Assembly: GCF_029968095.1 (NCBI RefSeq)
Contig: NZ_JASCIR010000012.1
Coordinates: forward strand, 123,675 to 187,674
Origin: Streptomyces solicavernae
GTDB taxonomy: Bacteria > Actinomycetota > Actinomycetes > Streptomycetales > Streptomycetaceae
DNA: 64,000 bases
Reading direction: 5' to 3'
The translations under genes and the position numbers were made by a program. The notes beneath the pieces are model-generated. The model was given only the letters and a program-made list of their open reading frames with translations. It had not been told where the DNA came from and searched no databases. Positions 63,223 through 64,000 of this stretch are shown here, in pieces (positions within the stretch are counted from its first letter, which is position 1; each line of letters begins with the position of its first letter).

Positions 63223-63780
63223 GTGACGACAGGCAGTACCAGCGACAACTCCGCAACGCCCCCCGAGCCCGAGTCACGACCACCCACACGCGGCGGGCGG
63301 AACAGGCGCAACAGCGCGACAAAACTGGCCTACGCCGTGGCGATCGTCGGCGCCGTGGCGGCTGCTGTTGTGACCCCTCTCGGGGATCACCTGATGAAGA
63401 GCTTCCTCGACGAGCCGAGCTGTCCGGGTGAGGCCTGTGAGGGGAAGAACCCTCAGAACCAGGGATGCGGCGAAGACGCGCGTACCTACAAGCCCGCCGT
63501 CGCCAACCCCGCCCTTCTCCAGCTCCGCTACAGCGAGGACTGTCAGGCGGTATGGGCGCGCGTCGAACGCGGGAGCCCAGGGGATCTGGTCACGGCAGAG
63601 GCCACAGGGGGAGCCAAGCGCACTGCCCAGATCGAGTACGGAGACGACAAGTTCACCAGCATGGTGAGCGTGGGTGACGGCGAGTTCCAGGTCACCGCCT
63701 GTGCGCTACCCAAGTCCGGTGGCGAGAGCACCTACGAGCGCTACTGCATCAATGCAACCGAGGCGACGGCTTGGCGGTGA
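63223..63780 (+). CDS. DUF2690-family membrane-anchored protein
   Basis: 185 residues from the GTG at 63223, which has AAGGTGG five bases upstream; GTG codons at 63154 and 63181 are alternatives that would add 14-23 residues. A cytoplasmic Pro/Arg-rich N-terminus leads into one membrane segment (LAYAVAIVGAVAAAVV). The extracellular part has the Cys pattern PSCPGEACEGKNPQNQGCGEDA and a conserved RYSEDCQAVWARV, typical of DUF2690 proteins of Streptomyces. Function unknown; often linked to regulators. It stands alone here. Confidence 0.8.
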   Translation: MTTGSTSDNSATPPEPESRPPTRGGRNRRNSATKLAYAVAIVGAVAAAVVTPLGDHLMKSFLDEPSCPGEACEGKNPQNQGCGEDARTYKPAVANPALLQLRYSEDCQAVWARVERGSPGDLVTAEATGGAKRTAQIEYGDDKFTSMVSVGDGEFQVTACALPKSGGESTYERYCINATEATAWR

Positions 63781-63814
63781 TTCGGGAAGTGCGCCAGCAG
63801 GACCAGGTGTGCGA

Positions 63815-63890
63815 CCTGAGTGTGGTTGTGGTTGTGGTTGTGGGTGGTGTGTGTGACTGTGTGGTGTTGTGGCAGTGGGTTGGTTGGGAG
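63815..63890. repeat. GT-rich simple repeat (GTGGTT and GTGTG runs)
   Basis: After the DUF2690 gene comes about 75 bp of GT-rich DNA, including four tandem GTGGTT-like units from 63821 and a GTGTGTG run. Strand composition is strikingly asymmetric (almost no C or A on the + strand). It is near the end of the window, so its context on the right cannot be seen. Confidence 0.85.
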
Positions 63891-64000
63891 TAGATTCTGA
63901 TGCGATAGGGGGGATTGACCAGTGTCTTCGCTGGGCGATGGATGCTGGATGGTGGCTGTCACGGGGTGACTAATTGGCTGCTATCGCTTGAGAGTTCGGG

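Noticed and set aside
62454..63431. A 325-codon plus-strand frame before the DUF2690 gene
   Set aside because: Arg/Pro/Ser-rich, no domain, overlaps the start of the DUF2690 gene in another frame, and includes simple repeats.

Overview
The window looks like chromosome of a Streptomyces-type actinomycete. GC content is very high with strong G/C bias at third codon positions, GTG starts are common, ribosome sites are AAGGAGG-like, and the families fit: RsbU-type phosphatase, baeRF family 2 protein, DUF2690 protein, Bcr/CflA and MHS transporters, GntR/TetR/AraC/MarR/LysR regulators. No rRNA, tRNA, CRISPR array, insertion sequence or phage gene was recognised.

Layout. (1) 1-6.1 kb: end of an amino-acid permease, a small membrane protein, a Crp/Fnr-type regulator, and a large secreted protein (lectin-like domain, four DUF11-like repeats, SpaA-like domain) closed by a strong hairpin. 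(2) 6.1-11.6 kb: a mandelate-branch cassette (aromatic-acid transporter, benzaldehyde dehydrogenase, benzoylformate decarboxylase) divergent from a LysR regulator. (3) 11.8-14.6 kb: an arginine/ornithine-type antiporter and arginine deiminase. (4) 14.6-26.1 kb: a homoprotocatechuate-type meta-cleavage operon (FAH-RraA fusion, DapA-like aldolase, semialdehyde dehydrogenase, ring-cleavage dioxygenase), with a GntR regulator, two phosphotriesterase-like proteins, two alpha/beta hydrolases and an MHS transporter. A palindrome around CGTATACG stands before both the phosphotriesterase and the dioxygenase operons, which suggests one regulon.

(5) 26.2-43.2 kb: an unassigned catabolic island. It holds an operon of zinc alcohol dehydrogenase, aldo/keto reductase, HSL-type esterase and efflux protein; a YtcJ-like amidohydrolase carrying an in-frame 15-bp minisatellite; a GlxA-type regulator; an Asp-nucleophile hydrolase; an SDR; a second aldo/keto reductase; a methyltransferase-like protein; a peptide-type ABC importer; and a TetR regulator. 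Three promoter regions share an inverted repeat GTCTAC-N4-GTNNAC, so most of these units may form one TetR regulon. This is the best candidate here for an undescribed pathway. (6) 43.3-53.3 kb: a polyamine-type ABC importer flanked by two paralogous small cupin-like proteins, an AraC regulator, an aldehyde dehydrogenase and a second YtcJ-like amidohydrolase. Esterases, aldo/keto reductases, amidohydrolases and cupins all occur as pairs across regions 4-6, as if related pathway modules had been copied.

(7) 53.7-64 kb: stress and housekeeping genes: NTF2-like protein, RsbU-type phosphatase, Dps, baeRF2 protein, a Bcr/CflA efflux protein with divergent MarR regulator, an MHS transporter, an ArgE-type deacetylase and a DUF2690 protein. 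All product names come from reading translated sequence and remembered family motifs; no database search was run.
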